The position numbers were made by a program, and so were the translations under genes. Below, piece by piece: positions 27,423 through 34,596 of a stretch of DNA of 36,615 nt. The DNA comes from Acidobacteriota bacterium (GTDB taxonomy: Bacteria; Acidobacteriota; Polarisedimenticolia; Gp22-AA2): contig QHXZ01000027.1 in the NCBI GenBank assembly GCA_003223165.1, forward strand, positions 1-36,615. Reading direction: 5' to 3'. The notes under the pieces were generated by a model, which searched no databases, was not told the DNA's origin, and was given only the letters and a program-made list of their open reading frames with translations. Position 1 is the stretch's first letter. Each line of letters begins with the position of its first letter.

Positions 27423-28058
27423 GTGGCGCAGACCGCCGCGGCGACGGACGAGTCATTGATGACGGTGACCCTGGTGCAGCGAGGGGGCTGGTTCAAGGCC
27501 GATGTCAAGGAGGTCGCCCTGGCGGGGGACCGCGCGATCCTCAAGGACTTCGCGGACAAATCCTGGCTGTCACGCCTTCTTGGCCGGCGCCAGATCGGGC
27601 GCGAGATCCGCGCTCTCACGCGGTTGCAGGGCATCCCGGGCATCCCCGCCTGCTACGGCGAAGCCGGCCCCTGGGGCGTGCTGATGGAGCGCGTCGAGGG
27701 CGAACGGATTACGCGCTGGTGCCGGTTGAAGCCGGGTGAGCGTACGATGATGTTCGGACGCCTCGATCGCCTGGTCGACTCGATCCACCGTCGCGGGGTC
27801 GCGCACATCGACCTGCGCAAGCGGGACAACATCCTGGTCGGCGAGGACGGATCGCCCCGCATCATCGACTTCAACGCTTCATTCTGCTTCGCGCCGGGCG
27901 GCCTGGGCGTCCGGCTGCTCTTCCCGGTGTTGCGCCGCGTCGACACCGCCGCGGTCCTGAAATGGAAGTCGCGGCTGGCGCCGCACCTTCTGACATCCAC
28001 CGAGGCGCGCCGCCACCGCTGGATGAGCGCCTTGAGGCGCCTCTGGATCTTCAACTGA
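27423..28058 (+). CDS. WaaP/RIO-like mini-kinase (second of a divergent pair)
   Basis: A 211-residue paralogue of the gene at 26665-27354, divergent from it. Shared parts in order: a beta region FKADVKEVALAG followed by RAILKDF (likely ATP-binding Lys), an RLLG motif before the Glu helix REIRAL, a G-I-P-x-CYG turn, hinge VLMERVEGE, catalytic loop HIDLRKRDNILV with Asp and Asn, and metal-binding Asp in IIDFNASF. Unlike the first copy, it keeps an Asn in the loop, so it looks more likely to be active. Probable job is phosphorylating a lipid-linked or envelope sugar; substrate unknown. GTG 27423 is chosen because AGGAG (27412-27416) lies 6 bases upstream. The DPM1-like gene begins 1 base after its stop. 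Confidence 0.82.
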   Translation: MAQTAAATDESLMTVTLVQRGGWFKADVKEVALAGDRAILKDFADKSWLSRLLGRRQIGREIRALTRLQGIPGIPACYGEAGPWGVLMERVEGERITRWCRLKPGERTMMFGRLDRLVDSIHRRGVAHIDLRKRDNILVGEDGSPRIIDFNASFCFAPGGLGVRLLFPVLRRVDTAAVLKWKSRLAPHLLTSTEARRHRWMSALRRLWIFN

Positions 28059-28059
28059 C

Positions 28060-28791
28060 GTGAGCGGCGAGCGCGACCCGGACGTCGACATCTCCGTCGT
28101 CATCCCCGTCTACAACGAACGCGACAACCTCGCGCCCCTGCTGGCGGAGGTGACCGCGGTGCTCCTCGGCCTCGGGCGGCCGTACGAGATCCTGTTCGTC
28201 GACGACGGCAGCACGGACGGCAGCGGGGGCGTGCTCGCAGAGCTGCGGAAAGGGGACCGGCGCGTGCGCCTCGTCAGCTTCGCCCGCAACGCAGGCCAGA
28301 CGGCCGCCATGGACGCCGGCTTCCGGCGCGCGCGGGGCCGCGTGATCGTCACCCTTGATGCCGACCTGCAGAACGATCCGGCCGACATCCCGCGCCTCCT
28401 GGCCGACCTCGAGGGGTGGGACGCGGTGGTCGGCGTGCGCGCCCGGCGCCGGGACACCTGGGTGCGACGCGTCTCCTCCCGGGTCGCCAACTACGTGCGC
28501 AACCGCCTCAGTGACGAATCAATCTCCGACACAGGCTGCTCGCTCAAGGCCTACCGCCGGGAGGCCTTGTCGAGGCTCGTCCTCTACAGCGGCATGCACC
28601 GCTTCCTCCCGACGCTGCTCAAGATGGAAGGCTTTCGTGTGAGGGAGACGCCGGTGGGCCATCGCCCGCGTCGTTCGGGGGAGTCGAAGTACGGCATCTC
28701 CAACCGCCTGGTGCCCTCCTTCATGGACCTCATGGCGGTGCGGTGGATGAAGCGGCGCAAGCTGCGTTACGAGGTGAAGGATGAATCTTGA
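28060..28791 (+). CDS. DPM1-like glycosyltransferase family 2 (polyprenyl-phosphate sugar synthase type)
   Basis: A 243-residue GT2 enzyme of the dolichol/polyprenyl-phosphate mannosyltransferase group, which moves a sugar from a nucleotide donor onto a polyprenyl phosphate at the inner face of the membrane. It has ISVVIPVYNERDNLAPLL, ILFVDDGSTDGS, FARNAGQTAAMDAGF, the metal-binding TLDADLQNDP, GVRARRRDTW, SISDTGCSLKAYRRE and the HRPRRSGESKYGISNR tail motif. The C-terminal membrane helices of ArnC/GtrB are absent, so it probably relies on a partner. GTG 28060 comes 1 base after the kinase stop and the next membrane gene overlaps its end by 11 bases, so kinase, GT2 and LAB_N genes form one operon. 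Confidence 0.92.
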   Translation: MSGERDPDVDISVVIPVYNERDNLAPLLAEVTAVLLGLGRPYEILFVDDGSTDGSGGVLAELRKGDRRVRLVSFARNAGQTAAMDAGFRRARGRVIVTLDADLQNDPADIPRLLADLEGWDAVVGVRARRRDTWVRRVSSRVANYVRNRLSDESISDTGCSLKAYRREALSRLVLYSGMHRFLPTLLKMEGFRVRETPVGHRPRRSGESKYGISNRLVPSFMDLMAVRWMKRRKLRYEVKDES

Positions 28792-29107
28792 GCACCTGAT
28801 GCACGTCAACGCCTGGGTGCTGTTCGGGCTTCTGGGACAGGCCTTCTTCACCCTGCGGTTCCTGGTCCAATGGGTGGCCTCCGAGCGCCGGGGCCGCAGC
28901 ACCGTGCCGGAGGTGTTCTGGTACCTCAGCCTGGCAGGCGGGGCGATGCTGCTCGTGTACGCTTTCTGGTACCGGCACGATCTGGTCTTCACGCTCGGGC
29001 AGTTCGCGGGGCTGTTCGTCTACACGCGGAACCTCGTGCTGATAAGGAGGCTGCGCGGGCGCGCGGACGCAGTGGCGGCTCAGGGGATCGCGGGACCCGG
29101 CGCGTAG
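28781..29107 (+). CDS. Lipid-A-disaccharide synthase N-terminal-domain (LAB_N) membrane protein
   Basis: A 108-residue integral membrane protein of the lipid-A-biosynthesis N-terminal-domain family. Three hydrophobic helices are visible: VLFGLLGQAFFTLRFLVQW, FWYLSLAGGAMLLVYAFWY and FTLGQFAGLFVYTRNLVLI. The FxxRFxVQW, S-x-VP-x-x-FW-x-LS and GQ-x-x-G-x-x-x-Y-x-RN patterns are typical. This free-standing protein is often found beside DPM1-like GT2 and ArnT-like genes, as here. It may anchor the GT2 enzyme or help move the lipid-linked sugar across the membrane; neither is shown by the sequence. ATG 28781 lies inside the end of the GT2 gene. Its last 28 bases overlap the convergent VWA gene. Confidence 0.88.
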   Translation: MNLEHLMHVNAWVLFGLLGQAFFTLRFLVQWVASERRGRSTVPEVFWYLSLAGGAMLLVYAFWYRHDLVFTLGQFAGLFVYTRNLVLIRRLRGRADAVAAQGIAGPGA

Positions 29108-30348
29108 TAGCCGGCGCGCGCCTGCACCGTGGCCTCCGGATCGCGAACCCGCAGCGCGATCGTCCGCCAGCGTCCGTCACGGGTCCGGTTCGCGGGTGTG
29201 TAGGCCAGTGCGTACTGGTGCTTGAGGTCCGAGGCCACCTCGCGGTAGATGGCGGACAGTTGCCCCGGCCGATCGGGAAAGTAGGACCGTCCGCCGGTCT
29301 GCCGGGCCAGCGCCTCCAGGATATCTTTCAGGCTGCGGGTCAGCTGCAGGTCCATCTCGTTCTCCAGGTGACGGCCCAGACCGACGGCATAAATCGCCAC
29401 CTCGGTGCGATGGGCCCTCTCCAGCGCCTCCTCGAACAGGTGCAGGCTGCCGGGCTCGTTCTCCGTGAGCGCCTGGTCGCGTCCGTCCGACAGGAGCACG
29501 ATCGCGCGGCGGCCTTCCGATCCCGCCAGGAGATCGGAGGCCTTGAAGAGGGCGTCGTAGAGGGCCGTGCCTCCCGCGGCGTGGATCCCTTCGATGGCCT
29601 CCTTGAGCCGGCGTCGGTCGGAGACGGGTTCTTTGAGGCCCTGCAGGTCGTCGCTGAAGGGGAGGACCATCAGCCGATCCTCCCTGTCGACGCTGTCCAC
29701 GAAGTCCTCCGCCGCCTTGCGGGCCAGGTCGAGCTTGCCGCCCAGGTTCATGCTGTTGCTGGCGTCGACGAGGAGGGCTACGGTGAGCGGCACCCGGGCG
29801 GAGGCGAAGTGGGACAGCGCCTGGGGCACGCCGTCCTCCAGCAGCGTGAAATCGCCCCGGACCAGATCGAGCACCGGGTTCCCCTTGCGGTCCCGGACCG
29901 TGGCGTAGACGTTCACCAGGCGCACTTCCTCGTACTGGCCGACGTTCAGGGGCCGCGCCACCAGGACCGCCTCGGCGCGGCGGCCGGCCGCGTCCAGGGC
30001 CACCGCCTTGAGGACGCGCCGTGCGAAGTCGCGGCCGGCGTTCCAGGTGACGGTGTAGGGCGGCGCATCGAGGGTCGTGAGAAGGTTCCCGTCGACGTAG
30101 ATCTCGACACGCACGATGCGCGACTCGGGGGACGTCGAGGCTTCGATCGTGATGCGGGTCTCGCCCAGGATGAGCCCCGGTGCCGTGGGCTCGACGAATC
30201 GCACCGAAACCGGTCCGGAGGCGGCGCGTGGCGGCGTAGAGGGGGTCGGCGGGGGCGGTTCCTGCGCCAGCGCACCGGCGCCCAGCACCAGCGCCAGCGC
30301 GGCGGTCGCCGCCCGTCGCGTCAGTAAGCCCGCGCCAGGTAGACCCAC
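29080..30348 (-). CDS. VWFA-related acidobacterial-type exported protein
   Basis: A secreted protein of about 422 residues with a von Willebrand A domain. The N-terminus is a good signal peptide (TRRAATAALALVLGAGALAQ), followed by a Pro-rich stretch and an Ig-like beta domain (about residues 45-130). A characteristic VNVYATVRDRKGNPVLDL and FTLLEDGVPQ segment follows, as in the VWFA-related acidobacterial domain family (TIGR03436 in my recollection). The MIDAS metal site is complete: DASNS, the Thr of GGTALYDAL and the Asp of LLSDGRDQ. It probably binds another protein through a divalent metal; the partner is unknown. The start is unclear: GTG 30348 lies inside proS and gives the full signal peptide, while CTG 30324 would overlap the proS stop. 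Last gene of the pcm-proS operon. Confidence 0.88.
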   Translation of the reverse strand: MGLPGAGLLTRRAATAALALVLGAGALAQEPPPPTPSTPPRAASGPVSVRFVEPTAPGLILGETRITIEASTSPESRIVRVEIYVDGNLLTTLDAPPYTVTWNAGRDFARRVLKAVALDAAGRRAEAVLVARPLNVGQYEEVRLVNVYATVRDRKGNPVLDLVRGDFTLLEDGVPQALSHFASARVPLTVALLVDASNSMNLGGKLDLARKAAEDFVDSVDREDRLMVLPFSDDLQGLKEPVSDRRRLKEAIEGIHAAGGTALYDALFKASDLLAGSEGRRAIVLLSDGRDQALTENEPGSLHLFEEALERAHRTEVAIYAVGLGRHLENEMDLQLTRSLKDILEALARQTGGRSYFPDRPGQLSAIYREVASDLKHQYALAYTPANRTRDGRWRTIALRVRDPEATVQARAGYYAPGPAIP

Positions 30349-31751
30349 CTGGCCGACCGGGCCCCGCAAATCAGGCACCTTCCCTCCTCGCGGTTCCCCT
30401 CCAGGGGGATGCACCGGATCGTCGCCTTGGTCTCGTCCTTGATCCGCCGCTCGCACTCCGGGGAGCCGCACCAGTGGGCCCGGAAGAACCCGCCGACCTC
30501 GTCGAGGGCCTTCTTGAACGCCGTGTAGTCGGTCGCGTCCCGGGTGTTCTGCCGCAGGAAGGCGCGCGCCTTCTCCAGCATCTCGGATTGGATCTCCTCG
30601 AGAAGCGCACCGGTCCGCGCGACGAGGGCGCCGCGTGGCACCGGAGTCTTCTTCCGGTCGGTGCGCCGCACCGCCAGGAATTGATCCTTCTCAAGGTCCT
30701 TCGGCCCGATCTCCAGGCGCAGCGGGACGCCCTTGAGCTCCCACTCGTTGAACTTCCATCCCGGGGAGACCTCATCCCGCAGGTCCGCCTGCACCCGGAA
30801 GGCGCCTTTGAGCTCCTCCACCGCGAGGCGCGCCACCTCGGCGATGCGCCGCTTCTCCTCGTCGGTCTTCCAGATCGGCACGATCACCACCTGGACGGGA
30901 GCGAGCCGCGGCGGCAGCGACAGTCCGTTGTCGTCGCCGTGCTCCATCACGAGCGCCCCGATGAGCCGGGTGGAGACCCCCCACGAGGTCTGCCAGACGT
31001 GAGCCCAGTCGCCTTCCTGGGTCTGGAACTTCACCTCGAACGCCTTGGAGAAGTTCTGGCCGAGGTTGTGGGAGGTCCCGGCCTGCAGCGCCTTGCCGTC
31101 GGGCATCAGCGCCTCGATGCAGTAGGTGCGCAGCGCTCCCGCGAACTTCTCGCTCTCGGTCTTGAGCCCCGTGTAGACCGGTGTGGCCATGTGATCTTCG
31201 ACGAAGCGGCGGTAGATCTCGAGGATCCGGAGCGCCTCGTCCTCCGCCTCCGCCTCGGTGGCGTGGGCCGTGTGGCCCTCCTGCCAGAGAAACTCCGTGG
31301 TGCGCAGGAAGAGGCGGGTGCGCATCTCCCAACGAACGACGTTCGCCCATTGGTTGATGAGCACGGGCAGATCCCGGTAGGAGCGGATCCACTTTGCATA
31401 CATCGCGTAGATGATGGTCTCGGAGGTCGGACGGACCACCAGCGGCTCCTCGAGCTTCTTGCCGCCACCGTGGGTGACGACCGCGCACTCCGGCGCGAAT
31501 CCCTCGACGTGCTTCGCCTCCTTGTGCAAGTACGACTCGGGAATGAACAGCGGGAAGTAGGCGTTCTGGTGGCCGGTCTCCTTGAAGCGGGCATCGAGCT
31601 CGCGCTGCATTCCCTCCCACACGCTGTAGCCCAGCGGGCGGATCACCATGCAACCCTTGACGGGGGAGTAGTCCGCCATCTGGGATTGCGTGACGACGTC
31701 CGTGTACCAGCGAGAGTAGTCTTCGCTCCGGGGCGTGATGACCTTGGCCAT
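30321..31751 (-). CDS. proS: Prolyl-tRNA synthetase, archaeal/eukaryote-type (ProS type 3)
   Basis: Charges tRNA-Pro with proline in the cytoplasm. At 476 residues it is the compact type without the bacterial editing insertion. Class II motifs are present: the motif 2 loop in RTTEFLWQEGHTAH, the proline-binding TSETIIY and WANVVRWEMRTR segments, and motif 3 in STRLIGALVMEHGDD. The anticodon-binding domain follows from about residue 280. The C-terminal zinc domain has its Cys residues in HWCGSPECE and CLICGARSA, and the protein ends in Tyr (YLARAY), as is common in this type. ATG 31751 has AGGAG 5-6 bases upstream. The gene is 21 bases after pcm, and its last 28 bases overlap the VWA gene start. 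Confidence 0.96.
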   Translation of the reverse strand: MAKVITPRSEDYSRWYTDVVTQSQMADYSPVKGCMVIRPLGYSVWEGMQRELDARFKETGHQNAYFPLFIPESYLHKEAKHVEGFAPECAVVTHGGGKKLEEPLVVRPTSETIIYAMYAKWIRSYRDLPVLINQWANVVRWEMRTRLFLRTTEFLWQEGHTAHATEAEAEDEALRILEIYRRFVEDHMATPVYTGLKTESEKFAGALRTYCIEALMPDGKALQAGTSHNLGQNFSKAFEVKFQTQEGDWAHVWQTSWGVSTRLIGALVMEHGDDNGLSLPPRLAPVQVVIVPIWKTDEEKRRIAEVARLAVEELKGAFRVQADLRDEVSPGWKFNEWELKGVPLRLEIGPKDLEKDQFLAVRRTDRKKTPVPRGALVARTGALLEEIQSEMLEKARAFLRQNTRDATDYTAFKKALDEVGGFFRAHWCGSPECERRIKDETKATIRCIPLEGNREEGRCLICGARSARWVYLARAY

Positions 31752-31772
31752 GCGTTCTCCTGGGTGACGAAT

Positions 31773-32444
31773 TCAGACCGGACGGCGGGCATCCCCGGTC
31801 ATCGGCACGAAGCGGACGGGAAGGAGCGTCTCTCGCTCTGCGCCCTGGGTGGTGCGTGTCAGCCGGACGAGATCCTGGGCATCGGCCATCTCGGATCCGA
31901 TCGGGACGACCATGGTCCCTCCCACTCTCAGCTGGTCGAGAAGGGGCGGGACCTCGTCCGGGGCCGCCGTCACGACGATCGCGTCGAACGGCGCCTCCCC
32001 CGGCCATCCATGGTGGCCGTCGCCGACCCTCACGATCACGTTGCGGCAGCCGAGCGCTTCGAGCTGCCGGCGCGCCGACTCGGCCATCGCCGGGCGAATC
32101 TCCAGACTGAAGACCTCGGCGACGAGGGAGGCCAGGATTGCCGCCTGGTATCCCGAGCCGGTCCCGACCTCCAGGACGCGGTCGGTGGGCCGAGGCCGGA
32201 TCGCCTCGGTCATGAATGCCACGATGTAAGGCTGGGAGATCGTCTGTCCCTCTCCAATAGGCAGCGGGCCGTCATCGTACGCCATGGCGCGATGGGATTC
32301 GGGGACGAACAGATGGCGCGGCACCGACTCCATCGCCGCCAGGACCCTGGGGTCCCTCACGCCGCGTTTTTCGATCTGATCGCGGGCCATACGATGCCGG
32401 GCTTCGGTGTAGGGATCGTTGGCGGCCGCTCGGGTGTCGCACAT
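31773..32444 (-). CDS. pcm: Protein-L-isoaspartate O-methyltransferase
   Basis: Repairs L-isoaspartyl residues in aged proteins by methylating them with SAM. 223 residues, normal for the family. It carries RDPRVLAAMESVPRHLFVP, then GEGQTISQPYIVAFMTEAI, which is the family hallmark, and SAM motif I as VLEVGTGSGYQAAILA. Post motif I acidic Glu is in VFSLEIRP, and motif II lies near FDAIVVTAA. ATG 32444 is preferred over an upstream GC-rich frame because a GGAGAGGTGG site lies about 7-10 bases upstream. A TAGAAT -10 on this strand at 32562-32567 would give a leader of about 110 bases. First gene of the pcm-proS-VWA operon. Confidence 0.95.
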   Translation of the reverse strand: MCDTRAAANDPYTEARHRMARDQIEKRGVRDPRVLAAMESVPRHLFVPESHRAMAYDDGPLPIGEGQTISQPYIVAFMTEAIRPRPTDRVLEVGTGSGYQAAILASLVAEVFSLEIRPAMAESARRQLEALGCRNVIVRVGDGHHGWPGEAPFDAIVVTAAPDEVPPLLDQLRVGGTMVVPIGSEMADAQDLVRLTRTTQGAERETLLPVRFVPMTGDARRPV

Positions 32445-32561
32445 CACGGGGCCACCTCTCCGGAACTGGCCGGCGGAACCGGGATGCACCGAAGGATGCG
32501 GGCCGCGCCGCGCACGCCGCCGTGCCCCGGCACCTGCCTTCACAACTGGCGCCTGGACGGA

Positions 32562-32567
32562 ATTCTA
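32562..32567 (-). promoter_or_regulatory. Possible -10 element for pcm-proS
   Basis: TAGAAT on the minus strand, about 118 bases before ATG 32444, divergent from the endonuclease III -10. No -35 resembling TTGACA at 16-18 bp. Tentative. Confidence 0.35.
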
Positions 32568-32613
32568 CCACACCGGTCCAGGACGCCGGGTGGCACGGCG
32601 CGCCGGCGTCCGT

Positions 32614-32619
32614 TACAAT
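32614..32619 (+). promoter_or_regulatory. Possible -10 element for the endonuclease III gene
   Basis: TACAAT at 32614-32619 followed by GCACCC, the same context (AATGCACCC) as the -10 before the gene at 1007. The hexamer 17 bp upstream is TGGCAC, a weak -35. A transcript from here would begin near 32626, 30 bases before TTG 32656. Confidence 0.45.
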
Positions 32620-32655
32620 GCACCCGGCCGATGGCGTGGCCCCGGGGGATCGGCG

Positions 32656-33378
32656 TTGGACTACCGCAGCTTGCGTCGCAGCGTTGCGGGAGGCCTCGAC
32701 CGGCTTGAGGCGGCGTTCGGCAGGCCGCGTCTCGGACGCTCCTTGCCGCCTCTGGACGAGCTGATCCTGACCATCCTGTCGCAGAACACCAACGACCTGA
32801 ACCGCGACCGTGCCTTCCGCAGCCTGCGCCAGGCGTTCCCGACCTGGGAATCGGTCATGGAAGCGGATCCCGCCCGGATCGAGGAAGCGATCCGGTGCGG
32901 GGGCCTGGCCCACATCAAGAGCCGGATCATCCAGGAGGTGCTGCGACGCGTGCGTCAAGAGCGGGGCCGCCTCGACCTGGACGTCCTGAGACGAATGCCC
33001 GCGGAGGAAGCGCGGCGGTACCTGTCGGGCTTCCGGGGCGTCGGGGACAAGACGGCCTGCTGCGTTCTCCTGTTCGCCTGCGGCCACGCTGCGTTCCCCG
33101 TCGACACGCACATCCATCGGGTGGCCCGGAGAGTGGGGTGGGTCTCCTCCGGGGCGACCCCGGCCACGAGCCACGCCGTTCTGGCCGGGCTCATACCCGC
33201 CTCCCGCTACCTGGTTGCGCACGTCAACCTGATCACGCTCGGCCGGCGACTTTGCCGGCCCCGCAACCCCGACTGCCCGGCATGCCCGCTGCGGCGGACC
33301 TGTCGTCACGCGAGGCGCGGGCGGCCGCCGCTCAGGGGCGCTCCCCGGCCGATGGCCCGGGCCGGAAGGCCCGCGTGA
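32656..33378 (+). CDS. nth: Endonuclease III (DNA glycosylase/AP lyase)
   Basis: Base-excision repair enzyme removing oxidised pyrimidines and cutting abasic sites. 240 residues. The helix-hairpin-helix is GFRGVGDKTACCVLLF with the catalytic Lys, and the catalytic Asp is in FPVDTHIHRVARRVGW. The [4Fe-4S] cluster motif is complete: C-x6-C-x2-C-x5-C (CRPRNPDCPACPLRRTC). Also visible is ILTILSQNTNDLNRDRAF, the family's LSxQ(T/N)xD segment. The start is TTG at 32656, with GGGGGA about 7 bases upstream; no ATG or GTG in the same frame fits and the TACAAT -10 at 32614 excludes starts further up. The C-terminal tail after the cluster (about 30 residues) is basic and Pro-rich. It is divergent from pcm. 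Confidence 0.94.
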   Translation: MDYRSLRRSVAGGLDRLEAAFGRPRLGRSLPPLDELILTILSQNTNDLNRDRAFRSLRQAFPTWESVMEADPARIEEAIRCGGLAHIKSRIIQEVLRRVRQERGRLDLDVLRRMPAEEARRYLSGFRGVGDKTACCVLLFACGHAAFPVDTHIHRVARRVGWVSSGATPATSHAVLAGLIPASRYLVAHVNLITLGRRLCRPRNPDCPACPLRRTCRHARRGRPPLRGAPRPMARAGRPA

Positions 33379-33401
33379 ATGGCCTTCTGGAGAGAGCCGA
33401 C

Positions 33402-33407
33402 TATATT
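33402..33407 (+). promoter_or_regulatory. Possible -10 element for the patatin-like gene
   Basis: TATATT at 33402-33407 gives a transcript starting about 35 bases before ATG 33449. No good -35 is visible at 16-18 bp. Tentative. Confidence 0.4.
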
Positions 33408-33448
33408 TAGGGCGGGGCGATGACGGCCTCGTCAGCGGAGATGGCGCC

Positions 33449-34426
33449 ATGTTCGAAGGATTCAAGGTCGGGCTCGCGCTGGGCGGCGGAGCAGCCCGGG
33501 GCCTGGCCCACCTCGGTGTGCTCAAGGTTCTCGAAGAGAGCGAGATCCCGGTCGACCTGATCGTGGGGACGAGCATCGGCGCTCTCGTCGGCGGAGTCTA
33601 CGCCACCACCCGCAGCGCTTCCGCCACGGAGCGGCGCTTCCTCGACTTCATTTTCTCCAAGGAATTCCAGCGCGCCAAGTTCGATTTCCTCAAGGAGAGC
33701 CGCGAGGCGCGCCCCGGTCTTTTCTATAACTTCATTTCCCTCGTCAAGAAGGGGATCTTCTTCTCGTTTTCGATGGCGAAGACTTCGTGGATCTCGGCGC
33801 AGCAGTTCGAGCACAACATGAACGCGCTGCTCGATGACGTGTCGATCGAAGAGACGGCCATCCCGTTCGCCGCCGTTGCCGCCGACATCGAGCGCGGCGA
33901 GGAAGTCATCCTGCACCAGGGATCGCTGCGACGCGCCGTGAGCGCCAGCAGCGCGGTCCCAGGGCTCCTGCCGCCGGTGCCGATCGACGGGCGCCTGCTC
34001 ATCGACGGCGGATGGATCAGCAAGATCCCGGTGATCCCGGCGCTGCGGCTGGGAGCCGATATGGTCATCGCCGTCGACGTCTCGAAGGAGATCGAGGACG
34101 CGGCGGCCTTCCGGAACGGGCTCAACATCATGGTGCGGGCCAACGCCCTGAAGGCGGAGGCGCTCAAGGACATGCAATGCCGCTTCGCGGACATTCTGAT
34201 CGAGCCCCAGGTGGACCATGTTCACTGGGCGGACTTCTCGGCGGTGGAGGAATGCGTGGCGCTCGGCGAGGAGGCCGCGCGACGTAAGATCGGCGAGGCT
34301 CGGCAGCGGATCAGAGCGGGCCGCTGGGGGTCGCTCCTGGGCTACTCCCGCGCACGTCGCCTGGCCCGTGCCTACATCCGGAAGGGCGAATTGAAAAGCG
34401 GGTCCTTTCGGGGTCAGCGTGGGTAA
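33449..34426 (+). CDS. Patatin-like phospholipase (RssA/NTE type)
   Basis: A 325-residue serine lipase/acyl hydrolase. The oxyanion-hole GGGAARGLAHLGVLK, the nucleophile elbow GTSIGALVGG (GxSxG) and the catalytic Asp of LIDGGWISKIPV (DGG) are all present, so the Ser-Asp dyad is intact. The spacing and the later AVDVSKEIED match the RssA/NTE group that hydrolyses phospholipids or lysophospholipids. No signal peptide, so it is probably cytoplasmic or membrane-associated. ATG 33449 follows a GGAG at about 33436 after a TATATT -10. It lies 70 bases after the endonuclease III gene. Its last codons overlap a possible small gene on the minus strand. Confidence 0.93.
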   Translation: MFEGFKVGLALGGGAARGLAHLGVLKVLEESEIPVDLIVGTSIGALVGGVYATTRSASATERRFLDFIFSKEFQRAKFDFLKESREARPGLFYNFISLVKKGIFFSFSMAKTSWISAQQFEHNMNALLDDVSIEETAIPFAAVAADIERGEEVILHQGSLRRAVSASSAVPGLLPPVPIDGRLLIDGGWISKIPVIPALRLGADMVIAVDVSKEIEDAAAFRNGLNIMVRANALKAEALKDMQCRFADILIEPQVDHVHWADFSAVEECVALGEEAARRKIGEARQRIRAGRWGSLLGYSRARRLARAYIRKGELKSGSFRGQRG

Positions 34427-34550
34427 TGGTCCGGTCCTCCTCCTCGCAGAGCACCGGCCGCATGGTGGGGGGGCGCGCGACCTCGCCCTCGACGTAGTCG
34501 CTGAAGGAGCTGTCGCAGCCGACGAATGGCCGGGGGGACCAGCGCCCCAT
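34311..34550 (-). CDS. Possible small orphan protein (79 residues), tail overlaps patatin gene
   Basis: ATG 34550 opens a 79-codon frame reading MGRWSPRPFVGCDSSFSDYV and on to VARPPTMRPVLCEEEDRTIT. All but two of its first 44 codons end in G or C, the same bias as the real genes here, and the composition looks like a natural protein with two cysteines and an acidic cluster. After the frame enters the patatin gene near 34426 the codon bias is lost, so the true gene may be short, frameshifted or a remnant. I see no ribosome binding site and only a weak TTAGAAG-like -10 far upstream. I recognise no family. It occupies the otherwise empty gap between the patatin and AsmA genes. Confidence 0.4.
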   Translation of the reverse strand: MGRWSPRPFVGCDSSFSDYVEGEVARPPTMRPVLCEEEDRTITHADPERTRFSIRPSGCRHGPGDVRGSSPGATPSGPL

Positions 34551-34596
34551 GCCGGCGGCACCACAGCCGACTGGCCCTTCTAACCAGGAGAATCAG

